The position numbers and the translations under genes are program-made. Shown one piece after another: positions 33,240 to 41,502 of a stretch of 64,000 nucleotides of DNA. Each line of letters opens with the position of its first letter. Position 1 is the stretch's first letter. The DNA is from Pseudomonas putida (lineage in GTDB: Bacteria; Pseudomonadota; Gammaproteobacteria; Pseudomonadales; Pseudomonadaceae). The stretch covers positions 186,001 through 250,000 of the forward strand of contig NZ_MNAH01000010.1 in NCBI RefSeq assembly GCF_001976065.1. Direction: 5' to 3'. The notes below the pieces were generated by a model. That model saw only the letters and a program-made list of their open reading frames with translations. It did no database searches and was not told the DNA's origin.

Positions 33240-34190
33240 TCAGGCCATGTACAGGATCACCAGGTCGTTGATCACCGAGGGCCGGTCCTGACCCACCACA
33301 TGAATGTTGAGTTCCAGGGTCAGCTGGGTACCCCGGGCGAGGATTTCGACTTTTTTCACCCGGGCTCGCGAATGAATGCGCGAGCCGGCCGGTACCGGCG
33401 CCGGGAAGCGCAGGCGATCGGAGCCGTAGTTGATCTGGGTGCTGAAACCGTTGATCTCGAACCCCAGCGCCAGTTTCATTCGCGACTGCAGCACTTGTAC
33501 CAGCGCACCGTGGGCGATGGTGCCGCCGAACGGACTTTGCAGGCGCGCCCGCTGCGGATCGGTGTGGATCCAGTAATCGTCGCCCGACAATTGGGCAAAG
33601 GCATCGATCAGTGCCTGGTCGACCACCACCACGTTGCTCCAGTCGCTGTACTGCTCGCTGACCAGGGCCTGCAAGGCCGGCCCATCGTTGAGGTCGACCT
33701 GCAGGGCGACGGGTTGCTGCGAGGTCGCAGGCGCCGGTTCGCTGTCCTGTGCAGGGAGCGACTCGAACGCCGCTGCATCCTTGTCCACGCCGGTAAAGCG
33801 CAGCAGGCGGTTGCCCTTGGCGTCGACTTCGGCGAACACCGGCTGCAGGGGCATGCCGATGCGGATCTCGGTTTCGTCGAGGCCGACCAGGTTGGTGTTG
33901 ATGCGCACCCCTTCGGCCAGTTCGACCACCGCCAGTTTCTGCGGCATCTCATCCATGAAGTCGGGCAAGGTGGCGATGCGCGTCACGGTGTAGCTGTACA
34001 GCGTGGCGGCGCCGTCGACTTCGCGCCAGGCCAGGTCGTGTTCCAGGCACACCGGGCAATGCCGGCGCGGGTAGAAGTTCCAGTGCGCACAGGCGTTGCA
34101 TTGCTGGATCAACAGGCGGCGAGCCTTCAGGCCCTCCCAGAAGGGCGCGGAGATCGGCGTCGCGACCGGCATCGGTTTGTTGTTGGACAT
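33240..34190 (-). CDS. DUF35-MaoC fusion: steroid enoyl-CoA hydratase with aldolase-partner domain
   Basis: A 316-residue two-domain protein. The N-terminal DUF35 zinc ribbon/OB domain (about 1-140) has CNACAHWNFYPRRHCPVC, with four Cys. The C-terminal MaoC domain (about 170-316) has LSGDDYWIHTDP with the catalytic Asp and His, and PFGGTIAHGALV. In known ChsH2-type proteins the order is the reverse, MaoC then DUF35, as in the gene at 63111. DUF35 is needed by Ltp2-type aldolases, and an Ltp2-like gene directly precedes this one (4 bp spacing). Hydration and retro-aldol cleavage of a side-chain CoA ester are therefore likely. Confidence 0.83.
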   Translation of the reverse strand: MSNNKPMPVATPISAPFWEGLKARRLLIQQCNACAHWNFYPRRHCPVCLEHDLAWREVDGAATLYSYTVTRIATLPDFMDEMPQKLAVVELAEGVRINTNLVGLDETEIRIGMPLQPVFAEVDAKGNRLLRFTGVDKDAAAFESLPAQDSEPAPATSQQPVALQVDLNDGPALQALVSEQYSDWSNVVVVDQALIDAFAQLSGDDYWIHTDPQRARLQSPFGGTIAHGALVQVLQSRMKLALGFEINGFSTQINYGSDRLRFPAPVPAGSRIHSRARVKKVEILARGTQLTLELNIHVVGQDRPSVINDLVILYMA

Positions 34191-34194
34191 GTGC

Positions 34195-35406
34195 TTATGC
34201 TCCCTGAAGTATCAATGCGCCCTGCTCGCTCATCACGCCGCCAGTGCCGGAGACGTAGACGCTGTCGCAGCGGCCCAGTTGGCGTTCACCGGCGGTGCCG
34301 GCGATCTGCGTCACCGCCTCGATCACCTGGCTCATGCCACCGGCCGAGGCCGACTGGCCGAAACTGAGTTGCCCGCCATGGGTGTTCATCGGGAAATCGC
34401 CACGCCAGGTCAGGTCGTGTTCGCGCACGAACGCCATGCCCTCGCCCTTGCCACAGAAACCGGCGTCTTCCAGGGTCAGCAAGGTGGTGATGGTGTAGCA
34501 GTCGTAGATCTGCGCGGCATCGACATCTGTGGGTTTGAGCCCGGCCATGGCAAAGGCCCGCTGGGACGCCGGACCGATCGGCGTGTGCAGCATGTCTTCT
34601 GCATAGGACGGCGACTTGAACGCCAGGTGCTCGCCAAACCCGGTAATGAAGGCTGGACGCTTGCGCGCCCGCGCCGCCACTTCCTTGTTGGTGATGATCA
34701 ATGCGGCGCCACCGGCCACCGGCATGACGATTTCCAGGACGTGCAGCGGGTCGGCGACCATTTTGCTCGCCAGCACCTGCTCGATGGTCAACGGCTGGCC
34801 GTAAAACATCGCTTGCGGGTTGGCCAGGGCATTGGTGCGCTGGTCGACGGCGATCTTGGCCATCGCCCGCTGGTCATAGTCGTACTGCGCGGCATAACGC
34901 TGGGCGATCATGGCGTAGCCGGTGTTCTGGCCCATGTGCCCGTAAGGCAAATCGAACTCGGCTTCGGGCGCGCCGAACGCCGTACTGTGCCCACCAAAAC
35001 GCATGGACCGGGCCATCCAGCCAGGATCCTCGTCGGGACCCAACGGCGCCATGCGGGCGGGGATGACGCACAGCACGGCCTGGCACAACCCCAGTTCGAT
35101 GGCGGCGGCGGCGCGCCAGACCATGCCCACCGACGTACAGCCGCCAAGGTCGACCACTTCGGCGAAGTTCAGCCGCAGGCCCAGGTATTCGGCGGCCATC
35201 GCCGGTACGAACACCGAGGCTTCATGAAAATGCGGGCCGTTGATCACCAGCCCGTCGAGGTCCGAAGCCTTGAGCCCGGCATCGCGTAGCGCCTGGGCCG
35301 CCAGGTCGGCGACTTGTTCAAGGTGAAACATCTTGGGCGCGGTGGAGTACTTCTCCGGTTTGTACTGTGCGCTGCCAACAATGGCCGCATGCCCTTTGAG
35401 CCCCAT
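34195..35406 (-). CDS. Ltp2-like thiolase-fold aldolase (steroid side-chain cleavage)
   Basis: A 403-residue SCP-x/Ltp thiolase-fold protein. It starts KGHAAIVGSAQYKPEKYS and has DLGGCTSVGMVWRAAAAIELG near 90-110, with Cys at a thiolase-like nucleophile region but not the VxxxCxSG motif. It also has YDCYTITTLLTLED near 305-318 and NTHGGQLSFGQSASAGG near 345-361. Ltp2-type enzymes use this HGGQL region and tyrosines for retro-aldol cleavage and need a DUF35 partner, supplied by the next gene. GGAGG precedes the ATG. It is separate from the Ltp2 at 60381, pointing to two side-chain cleavage rounds or two substrates. Confidence 0.82.
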   Translation of the reverse strand: MGLKGHAAIVGSAQYKPEKYSTAPKMFHLEQVADLAAQALRDAGLKASDLDGLVINGPHFHEASVFVPAMAAEYLGLRLNFAEVVDLGGCTSVGMVWRAAAAIELGLCQAVLCVIPARMAPLGPDEDPGWMARSMRFGGHSTAFGAPEAEFDLPYGHMGQNTGYAMIAQRYAAQYDYDQRAMAKIAVDQRTNALANPQAMFYGQPLTIEQVLASKMVADPLHVLEIVMPVAGGAALIITNKEVAARARKRPAFITGFGEHLAFKSPSYAEDMLHTPIGPASQRAFAMAGLKPTDVDAAQIYDCYTITTLLTLEDAGFCGKGEGMAFVREHDLTWRGDFPMNTHGGQLSFGQSASAGGMSQVIEAVTQIAGTAGERQLGRCDSVYVSGTGGVMSEQGALILQGA

Positions 35407-35499
35407 AGTGCCTCCGTGCCGAAGCGTTACGCCGCGGCTTTTTCCAAGTTGTGTTTAAGGTCCGGGCGCCATCAAGCGCCGCGGAACTCGAGTGGTCGG

Positions 35500-37167
35500 T
35501 CAGAAGGTGTATTTCATCGAGAACGTGGCGTAGTCGCGGTCGGCGAACGGACGGTCGATCGCATCGGCTTCACCCAGGTAGGCGATGTATTTCAAACCCA
35601 GTTCCAGGTTGCCCAGGTACTTGAAGGTCGTGCCCGCGCTCAGGCGTCGGTCGCCGGCGACGCCGGAGATGCTTCCGGCCATGGGCGTGGAGCCGCTGAA
35701 GACGTTGGAGAAGCTGAAGGGGACTTCCAGATCCCAGCCTTGGAAAACGCCCGGATAACTGAACGATGCGCCCACGGTGTAGGCACTGGAAGACTTGGTG
35801 CGGTAACCCGCGGCTGTGCTGTAGGTATAGTCATCGGAAGGAGCCACCAGGGGTGCCAGGGAGGGTAATAGGTTGACGCCTTGCAGGTTGGGCGCCGCCG
35901 AAGTGGACTCGACGCTGTCGACCTGCACGCGGATGATTTCGGCGGTCAGGCTGGTCTGGCTGGCCCAGGGACGATCCCCCAGGATACGGATCGCCGACAG
36001 CTGCATCTGCTGGCCCTTGCCCTTGGCCGGCACCGCGCCGAGGCCGGTATTGACCATCACCGGCGCACCGTCGCGGTACGACCATTCGGCGCCGACCTGG
36101 GTGTCGCCGATCTTGGTCGAGGCGCTGATGCCGGTCAGCTTGATGTCTTCGAAGTACTTGATCTCGTAACCATTGCTGACGAAGGCGTTGCGGCCACCGC
36201 CCACTGGCAGCGGGTCGTAGCCGACCAGGGCGGTGGCCGGGTTCTTGTCGTGGTAGTTGACGTGAAACAGCGACAGCTCGAGGGCCGGTACCGGGCGGTA
36301 GCGCATCTGCACGCCCCACTGACCACCATCACTCGGCTTGTCGGTGCCGCGGTAGGCGATCTTCTGGCCGTTGGCGTAGATAAACTCGCGCCCTGGCCCA
36401 ACCACGTCGCTGCTGGACAGGTAGCTGCCCACCGGCGGCAGTTCGGTGCCCTTCCATTCGTATTGCACGTAGGCACCGAAGGTCAACTGGGGGTTCAGTC
36501 GGAACGAGCCGGAGAACTGGCCCACCGGCAACAGGACTTCCTTGACCTCGACACCCGGCTGCGACGCTTTTACCGCGTCAGACGGGTTTTGTACGCCGTT
36601 CACACCCGGGTAGAACAGACTCTCGCCCCAGGATTCAATGTGGCGCCCGGCCTTGACGTCGAGCATGGTGTCGTTGTCAAAGCGCCAGCCGCTGAACGCA
36701 TAGACGTCCAGCAGTTTGCTGCGGCCGCCACTGTAGTAGCGGGTGTCACTGGTGAACTCGTCGTTGTCGCCGTTCTTGTTCACGGTGGCAGGCGAGTCGT
36801 TATCGTTCTTGCGGTGGTAGACGTCGTCGTAGAAGGTACTGCCGCGCACCACGGCGCCGTAGTTGTCCTTGCGCAGGATCATTTCCGCCAGCGCGCCCAC
36901 GCGATTGGTGGTCAGGCTGCCCTTGTCGAAGTTGCGGTTGGCATCGTCGGCGTTGACCGTCAGCAAGCGATCGCTCTGACTGCCAGTGCGCACACCGATG
37001 CCGTAGCTGGTGGTCACCGACCAATCCATCGTCGCGCCGTTGTCGAACTCGATCGTATCGCCAGCCCACACCGGTGTGGACACCAGCGCAATGGCTGCCG
37101 CCAGGCTGGTGAGCTCAAACGCACGCGAACCGATGACCGTGGAGTTATTGTTGTTCTTGTTGATCAC
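35500..37167 (-). CDS. DUF1302 family outer-membrane protein, second copy
   Basis: A 555-residue exported protein. After INKNNNNSTVIGSR comes a hydrophobic segment ending in TPVWAGDT (cleavage near residue 35), then a beta-rich barrel-like body ending in MKYTF. It aligns by eye with the protein at 16219 (shared RGSxFYDDVYxxKNxNDSPxTVNK-type segment, SLFYPG or SLFWAN region, and C-terminal tail). It starts with GTG at 37167 behind AGGAG. It lies in the operon 33240-41248. It probably serves uptake of a related steroid or side-chain variant. Confidence 0.82.
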   Translation of the reverse strand: MINKNNNNSTVIGSRAFELTSLAAAIALVSTPVWAGDTIEFDNGATMDWSVTTSYGIGVRTGSQSDRLLTVNADDANRNFDKGSLTTNRVGALAEMILRKDNYGAVVRGSTFYDDVYHRKNDNDSPATVNKNGDNDEFTSDTRYYSGGRSKLLDVYAFSGWRFDNDTMLDVKAGRHIESWGESLFYPGVNGVQNPSDAVKASQPGVEVKEVLLPVGQFSGSFRLNPQLTFGAYVQYEWKGTELPPVGSYLSSSDVVGPGREFIYANGQKIAYRGTDKPSDGGQWGVQMRYRPVPALELSLFHVNYHDKNPATALVGYDPLPVGGGRNAFVSNGYEIKYFEDIKLTGISASTKIGDTQVGAEWSYRDGAPVMVNTGLGAVPAKGKGQQMQLSAIRILGDRPWASQTSLTAEIIRVQVDSVESTSAAPNLQGVNLLPSLAPLVAPSDDYTYSTAAGYRTKSSSAYTVGASFSYPGVFQGWDLEVPFSFSNVFSGSTPMAGSISGVAGDRRLSAGTTFKYLGNLELGLKYIAYLGEADAIDRPFADRDYATFSMKYTF

Positions 37168-37234
37168 ACTGACTCTCCTCTATGACAACCGGCTGGCTGC
37201 CTGGAATGTTCAACACTGCTGCCGTGCCGCCCGC

Positions 37235-38320
37235 TCAAAACACCCTGAGCGGGTTAACAGCGCACGCTCCCCTTACAGCACGCCGGTAGCGGTATCGCCC
37301 CCGGTCCTCTTCACGCTCCAGCGACCCTTCGGCCACCAGATAGTTGGCATGGGCCAACGTTTCGCCCAGCGCCATCAGTTCGTCGAAACGACCCGACAGT
37401 TTGGGAAACAGCACGGCCATCAGTTCGAGCACGGTGCGCGGCTCGTCACAGGCGGCCAGCATCTGCGCCAGGTGCCCTTGGTGATGGGCTTGCAGTTGAT
37501 CCAGGCGCTCATGCAAATTGAAAAACGGCCGCTCGTGCGCCGGCAGCACCAGTACGCTGTCGGGCAAGCTGCGCAGGTGCTCGATGGAATCGAGCCAGTC
37601 GCGCAGTGGGTTGGCCAACGGTTGCGTGGCATGCACGCCGACAGTGGAAGTGATGCGCGGCAACACCTGGTCGCCGGAAATCAGCAAGCCGTCATCGGCG
37701 GCATACAGGCAGGCATGCTCCGGCGAGTGCCCGCGGCCGATGACCACCTGCCAGTTGCGGCCACCGATGTGCAGGCAGCTGCCTTCCTGCAGACGGCGGA
37801 AATGGTTCAGTGGCGCCGGCAGGAAATGCGCGTTGCTCATCACCGCGAACATCTCGGTGCTGTGCTCGTCAGTCACGCCAGCCTTGCGGTAGAAATCGAG
37901 GAAATCCCAGCCCGGTGGCTGGTCGGCGGGAAACCTCACATGCAGCGACTGGAACTCACTGGCGGTCATGTACACCGGGCAGTGAAAACGCTCGCTGAGC
38001 CAGGCGGCCACCCCGGCATGGTCGGAGTGAAAGTGGGTGCAGACCACTGCCAGCACCGGCAGCCCGCCGCACACTTCGCTGAGCACCCGATCCCAGACCT
38101 CACGGGTTTGCGCGGTGTTCATGCCGGTGTCCACCACCACCCAGCCATCGGTGTGGCGCAGCAGATAGAGGTTGATGTGGTCCAGGCGAAACGGCAGCGG
38201 CATGCGCAGCCACCACACGCCCGGCGCCACTTCACGCACCTGCCCGGAGTCCGGCGCCTGCGGCCAGGGATACCGCAGGCCGCTGCGCAGTTCGTGACCG
38301 TTGGCGTCGAGATCAGCCAT
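37235..38320 (-). CDS. Metallo-beta-lactamase-fold hydrolase
   Basis: A 361-residue MBL-fold protein. The metal motif THFHSDHAG is at about 94-102, VDTGMNTA near 64-71, RGHSPEHAC near 194-202, GDQVLPRIT near 214-222 and PAHERPF near 258-264, a glyoxalase II/thioesterase-like pattern with a C-terminal winged helix. It overlaps the ligase gene stop by 8 bp, so it is translated with it. A CoA-thioesterase or lactonase role in the pathway is possible; the family is too diverse to decide. Confidence 0.78.
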   Translation of the reverse strand: MADLDANGHELRSGLRYPWPQAPDSGQVREVAPGVWWLRMPLPFRLDHINLYLLRHTDGWVVVDTGMNTAQTREVWDRVLSEVCGGLPVLAVVCTHFHSDHAGVAAWLSERFHCPVYMTASEFQSLHVRFPADQPPGWDFLDFYRKAGVTDEHSTEMFAVMSNAHFLPAPLNHFRRLQEGSCLHIGGRNWQVVIGRGHSPEHACLYAADDGLLISGDQVLPRITSTVGVHATQPLANPLRDWLDSIEHLRSLPDSVLVLPAHERPFFNLHERLDQLQAHHQGHLAQMLAACDEPRTVLELMAVLFPKLSGRFDELMALGETLAHANYLVAEGSLEREEDRGRYRYRRAVRGACAVNPLRVF

Positions 38321-40166
38321 GGTCGGCCACCGTGAAGGGCGTCAGGCCAGCCCGCGCCAGGGCTTCTGGCGAGTAGGGCACATAGCTGCGGGCCTGCTCG
38401 TCGCGGATGAACAGCGGATCGCTGCATCGAGTCGGGCAATAACCCTGGCGCTGCAGATCGACCTTGCGCAGCTTGTAGCTGGCCGTCAGGTCTGCCGACT
38501 GGGTGACCCGCACGAATACCGGGGCCGCATAGCGCGGCAGGCGCGCTTCGGTCAGGGCGTACAGGGCGGCGGGATCGAATGCCTGGCCCGCCTGCATCAG
38601 CACCGCGGCCATGCCGGCGCGGCCTTCATGGCCCGGCACCAGGACGCCATAGATGTTGATCAGTTCCAGCCCCGCCAGATCGCCCAGGGCATCGGCCACT
38701 TCCAGGGTCGAAACGTTTTCGCTCTTCCAGCGATAGGTATCGCCGATGCGGTCGACAAAGTAGCAGTAACCGTCGGCATCCTCGCGCATCAAGTCGCCGG
38801 AGCTCCAGTAGGCATCGCCTTCGCGAAACACATTGCGGCGGATCTTGCTCTCGGTCGCCTCAGCCGAGGTGTAACCCTCGAAGCGTCCGCCACCGATCTC
38901 GGGGTGATCGACGATAAAGCCCATGGCCTCGCCCACCTCACCCACTTTGCAGACTTGATAGAAACCGTTTTCGTCCCGCGGATGGCAGTCGTTTTCGATG
39001 TCGTAACGCACCAGCCGCAAGTTGGTCTTGTTCCAGTCCGGTATCCGTCCGCAGGAACCGAAATAGTTGTCGACGTTGATCACGGCGGAGTTGGCTTCGG
39101 TGGCGCCCCAGCCCTCGAACACCTGGATCGGGCCGAAGCGCTCCAGCCAGCGCTGCCAGGAGTCCGGCGACAGCCCGGCGCCGAGCATGCAGCGCAGGCT
39201 GTGCTCGCGCTCGCCGGCGCGCATCGGCTGGTTGAGCAGATAGCGGCAGATCTCGCCGATGTACTGGAAGATGCTGATCTGGTGGCGCGCCACATCGTTC
39301 CAGAACTCGCGCACACTGAACTTGCGGCGCACCACGATGGCGGCACCTGCGCGCAGTGCGGTGGAGGTCACCGAGGTGGCTGCGGCGCCGTGGTACAGCG
39401 GCAGGCAGCAATAGAACACATCCTTGCAGGTAGCGTTCAGGGTGACTTCCATCACATCGCCCGAGGACATCCAGCGCATGTGGCTGTAGCGCGCCGCCTT
39501 GGGCAAGCCGGTGGTGCCCGAGGTAAAGATCAGCAGCGTCGCGGCCTGCGCTTCGATGTGCGCGCGGATATCCCGGGGAAACGGCATGCGCGGAGCCTTC
39601 TCCAGGCGCGCGGCGAAATGCCCGTCGATGCCCTTGGGCAGCGGGCCGCTCCAGGGATTTTCCGCGTCACGTATCAGCCAGCATGGCAGGTCTGGAAAAC
39701 CTTCGGTGGCCTGCACATTGGCCAGGCATTCCTCGCCGATCACCAACGCCTTGGCATCGGTGGTTTGCAATGCATGCAGCAGCGGGCGGCCGGTGACCTG
39801 GGTATTGATGAAGGCCACCACCACCCCGAGCTTGACCAGGCCGAACCAGGTGCAGAAGAACGCCGGACGGTTTTCCATGGCCAGGGCGCAGACATCGCCG
39901 GCGCGCAGGCCATTGGCATAAAAGGTGTGAGCCATCTGGTTGGCCCGGGCATCGACCTCGGCGTAGCTCAGGGTCTGCTCGCCGTAGATCAGGAACGTGC
40001 GCTCACCCTGCTCGCGCGCCTGATGTTCGAGGCGGTCGGCGAGGGTGTAGCGGTCTTTCGGCTTGATCAGCCCGGCGGCGGCCGCGCGCTGGTCGAGCAG
40101 TGCCTGGGTCTGTTCCCGTGGAACCACGCGGGTCGGCAGGCCGTGACTGAGGTCATTCAGGTTCAT
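38313..40166 (-). CDS. FATP-type (very-long-chain) acyl-CoA synthetase
   Basis: A 617-residue ligase of the FATP/SLC27/FadD6 group, which also activates bile acids. LIFTSGTTGLPKAARYSH is near 213-230, YHGAAATS near 255-262, GWGATEANS near 347-355, SSGDLMREDADGYCYFVDRIGDTYRWKSENVST-type motifs near 470-500 (split by family-typical residues), and TASYKLRKVDL near the end. It is longer than the other two ligases here and the type expected for a sterol or bile-acid side chain carboxylate. AGGAGG lies before the ATG. It overlaps the alkene reductase stop by 4 bp. Confidence 0.85.
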   Translation of the reverse strand: MNLNDLSHGLPTRVVPREQTQALLDQRAAAAGLIKPKDRYTLADRLEHQAREQGERTFLIYGEQTLSYAEVDARANQMAHTFYANGLRAGDVCALAMENRPAFFCTWFGLVKLGVVVAFINTQVTGRPLLHALQTTDAKALVIGEECLANVQATEGFPDLPCWLIRDAENPWSGPLPKGIDGHFAARLEKAPRMPFPRDIRAHIEAQAATLLIFTSGTTGLPKAARYSHMRWMSSGDVMEVTLNATCKDVFYCCLPLYHGAAATSVTSTALRAGAAIVVRRKFSVREFWNDVARHQISIFQYIGEICRYLLNQPMRAGEREHSLRCMLGAGLSPDSWQRWLERFGPIQVFEGWGATEANSAVINVDNYFGSCGRIPDWNKTNLRLVRYDIENDCHPRDENGFYQVCKVGEVGEAMGFIVDHPEIGGGRFEGYTSAEATESKIRRNVFREGDAYWSSGDLMREDADGYCYFVDRIGDTYRWKSENVSTLEVADALGDLAGLELINIYGVLVPGHEGRAGMAAVLMQAGQAFDPAALYALTEARLPRYAAPVFVRVTQSADLTASYKLRKVDLQRQGYCPTRCSDPLFIRDEQARSYVPYSPEALARAGLTPFTVADHG

Positions 40167-41248
40167 TGCGCCACCTCCTGGGCATTGGCTTGATAGGCGC
40201 TGTAATCCGAGTAGCCCGCCGGGCCCGGCGTATACAGGGTCTTGCGGTTGAAGCCAGCCAAAGGCAGGCCACGCTGCAAGCGCTCCACCAGATCGGGGTT
40301 GGCAATAAAGTGACGGCCGAACGACACGGCAGCCCCCTCGCCCGACGCGAGAGCGGCACTGGCCGAAGGGCCGTCGAAACCATCGTTTAGGATCAAGGCG
40401 TGGGGGCTGTGCTTACGCGCCAGGGCGAAGGCATCGAGCTCGGCCAGGGGCGAACGCATGATGTGCAGGTACGCCAGGCTCAACGGCGCCACGGCTTCGC
40501 ACAGGGCGGCGGCCGTCGCGACCGGGTCCTGATCGTCGATGTCGTTGTAGGGGTTGCCGGGGCATAGGCGAAAGCCGACACGGCCGGCGCCGATGGCACT
40601 GGCCATGGCCTCGATCACGTCCTTGGCGAAACGCACTCGCCCGGTCACGTCGCCGCCGTAGACATCGCTACGCCGGTTACTGCCGGAGGCCATGAACTGC
40701 ATCGGCAGATAACCGCTGGTGCAATGCAGTTCGACACCGTCGAAGCCGGCCAGGCGCGCATTCAGTGCGGCCTGGCGATAGTCTTCGATGACCTCGCCGA
40801 TGCCTTGCAGGGTCAACGCCTGCGGCTCGTCAGTGTCCACCAGCCCGGCAGCGTCGCTGAACACCTGGGTACGTGCACGCAGCGCCGAAGGCGCCACCGT
40901 GGCCGCGCCTGCCGGCTTGTTGTGGCGACTGGCGGCGCGGCCGACGTGCATCAACTGCAAAACGATGCGCCCGCCCTCGGCGTGCACCGCCTCGGTGACC
41001 CGCCGCCAGCCGACGACCTGCTCGTCGCTGTAGATCGCCGGGGTGCGACAATAGCCCAGGCCGCTGGCGGACGGCGCAGTGCCTTCGGCCACGATCAACC
41101 CGGCACTGGCCCGCTGGCGGTAGTATTCGACCATATCGCCGCCGGGAATCGCATCGGCAAGGGCGCGGCTGCGCGTCATGGGAGCCATGACGATGCGGTT
41201 GGCCAGTTGAAGCTCGCCCAAGGCGACCGGCTCGAACAAGACGCTCAT
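40163..41248 (-). CDS. Old yellow enzyme-type alkene reductase with altered active-site pair
   Basis: A 361-residue OYE/NemA-like protein. It has NRIVMAPMTRSRA near 17-29, QLMHVGRAASR near 99-109, GVELHCTSGYLPMQF near 175-189 and the FMN-phosphate segment GRHFIANPDLVERL near 313-326. Where OYEs have His-x-x-Asn or His-x-x-His, this protein has His-x-x-Ser (HCTS), so substrate polarisation should differ. It heads the operon 33240-41248, with an 18-bp dyad 116 bp upstream and GAGGA before the ATG. Reduction of an enone or a double bond on a steroid is likely; the position is unknown. Confidence 0.82.
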   Translation of the reverse strand: MSVLFEPVALGELQLANRIVMAPMTRSRALADAIPGGDMVEYYRQRASAGLIVAEGTAPSASGLGYCRTPAIYSDEQVVGWRRVTEAVHAEGGRIVLQLMHVGRAASRHNKPAGAATVAPSALRARTQVFSDAAGLVDTDEPQALTLQGIGEVIEDYRQAALNARLAGFDGVELHCTSGYLPMQFMASGSNRRSDVYGGDVTGRVRFAKDVIEAMASAIGAGRVGFRLCPGNPYNDIDDQDPVATAAALCEAVAPLSLAYLHIMRSPLAELDAFALARKHSPHALILNDGFDGPSASAALASGEGAAVSFGRHFIANPDLVERLQRGLPLAGFNRKTLYTPGPAGYSDYSAYQANAQEVAQ

Positions 41249-41364
41249 TTCAATTCCTCAGCTTCTTATTGTTTTCAGGCTGTCGCAGGGCTTGCCACAA
41301 TGTGGGCAAACGCTGGCATGGCAGCGGATACGGGCTGAATGATTGACGTTGAGCGCGAGCGAAA

Positions 41365-41382
41365 CATCGTCCGACAAGACTA
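41365..41382 (-). promoter_or_regulatory. 18-bp dyad operator, leftward, upstream of the alkene reductase operon
   Basis: Read leftward: TAGTCTTGTCGGACGATG, a full consensus match, 116 bp before the alkene reductase start. It is paired with a divergent copy at 41425. Confidence 0.75.
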
Positions 41383-41424
41383 GGTTTGCCAAGGTGCACG
41401 GCGGCTTGCCGGCAAAGCCGAAAA

Positions 41425-41442
41425 TGGTCTGAACGGACGATG
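41425..41442 (+). promoter_or_regulatory. 18-bp dyad operator, rightward, upstream of the MFS gene
   Basis: TGGTCTGAACGGACGATG, identical to the copy before hsaD at 13741. It ends 60 bp before the GTG start of the MFS gene. Confidence 0.75.
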
Positions 41443-41502
41443 AAAAAAACACTGTGCACGTAGAGCATCGCGCCAACTAGAACAAAACCGGGAGCACCCG
41501 CA

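Noticed and set aside
38301..40193. 630-codon plus-strand frame opposite the FATP-type ligase
   Set aside because: It mirrors the ligase gene codon by codon and has no domain. The minus-strand ligase has all family motifs.
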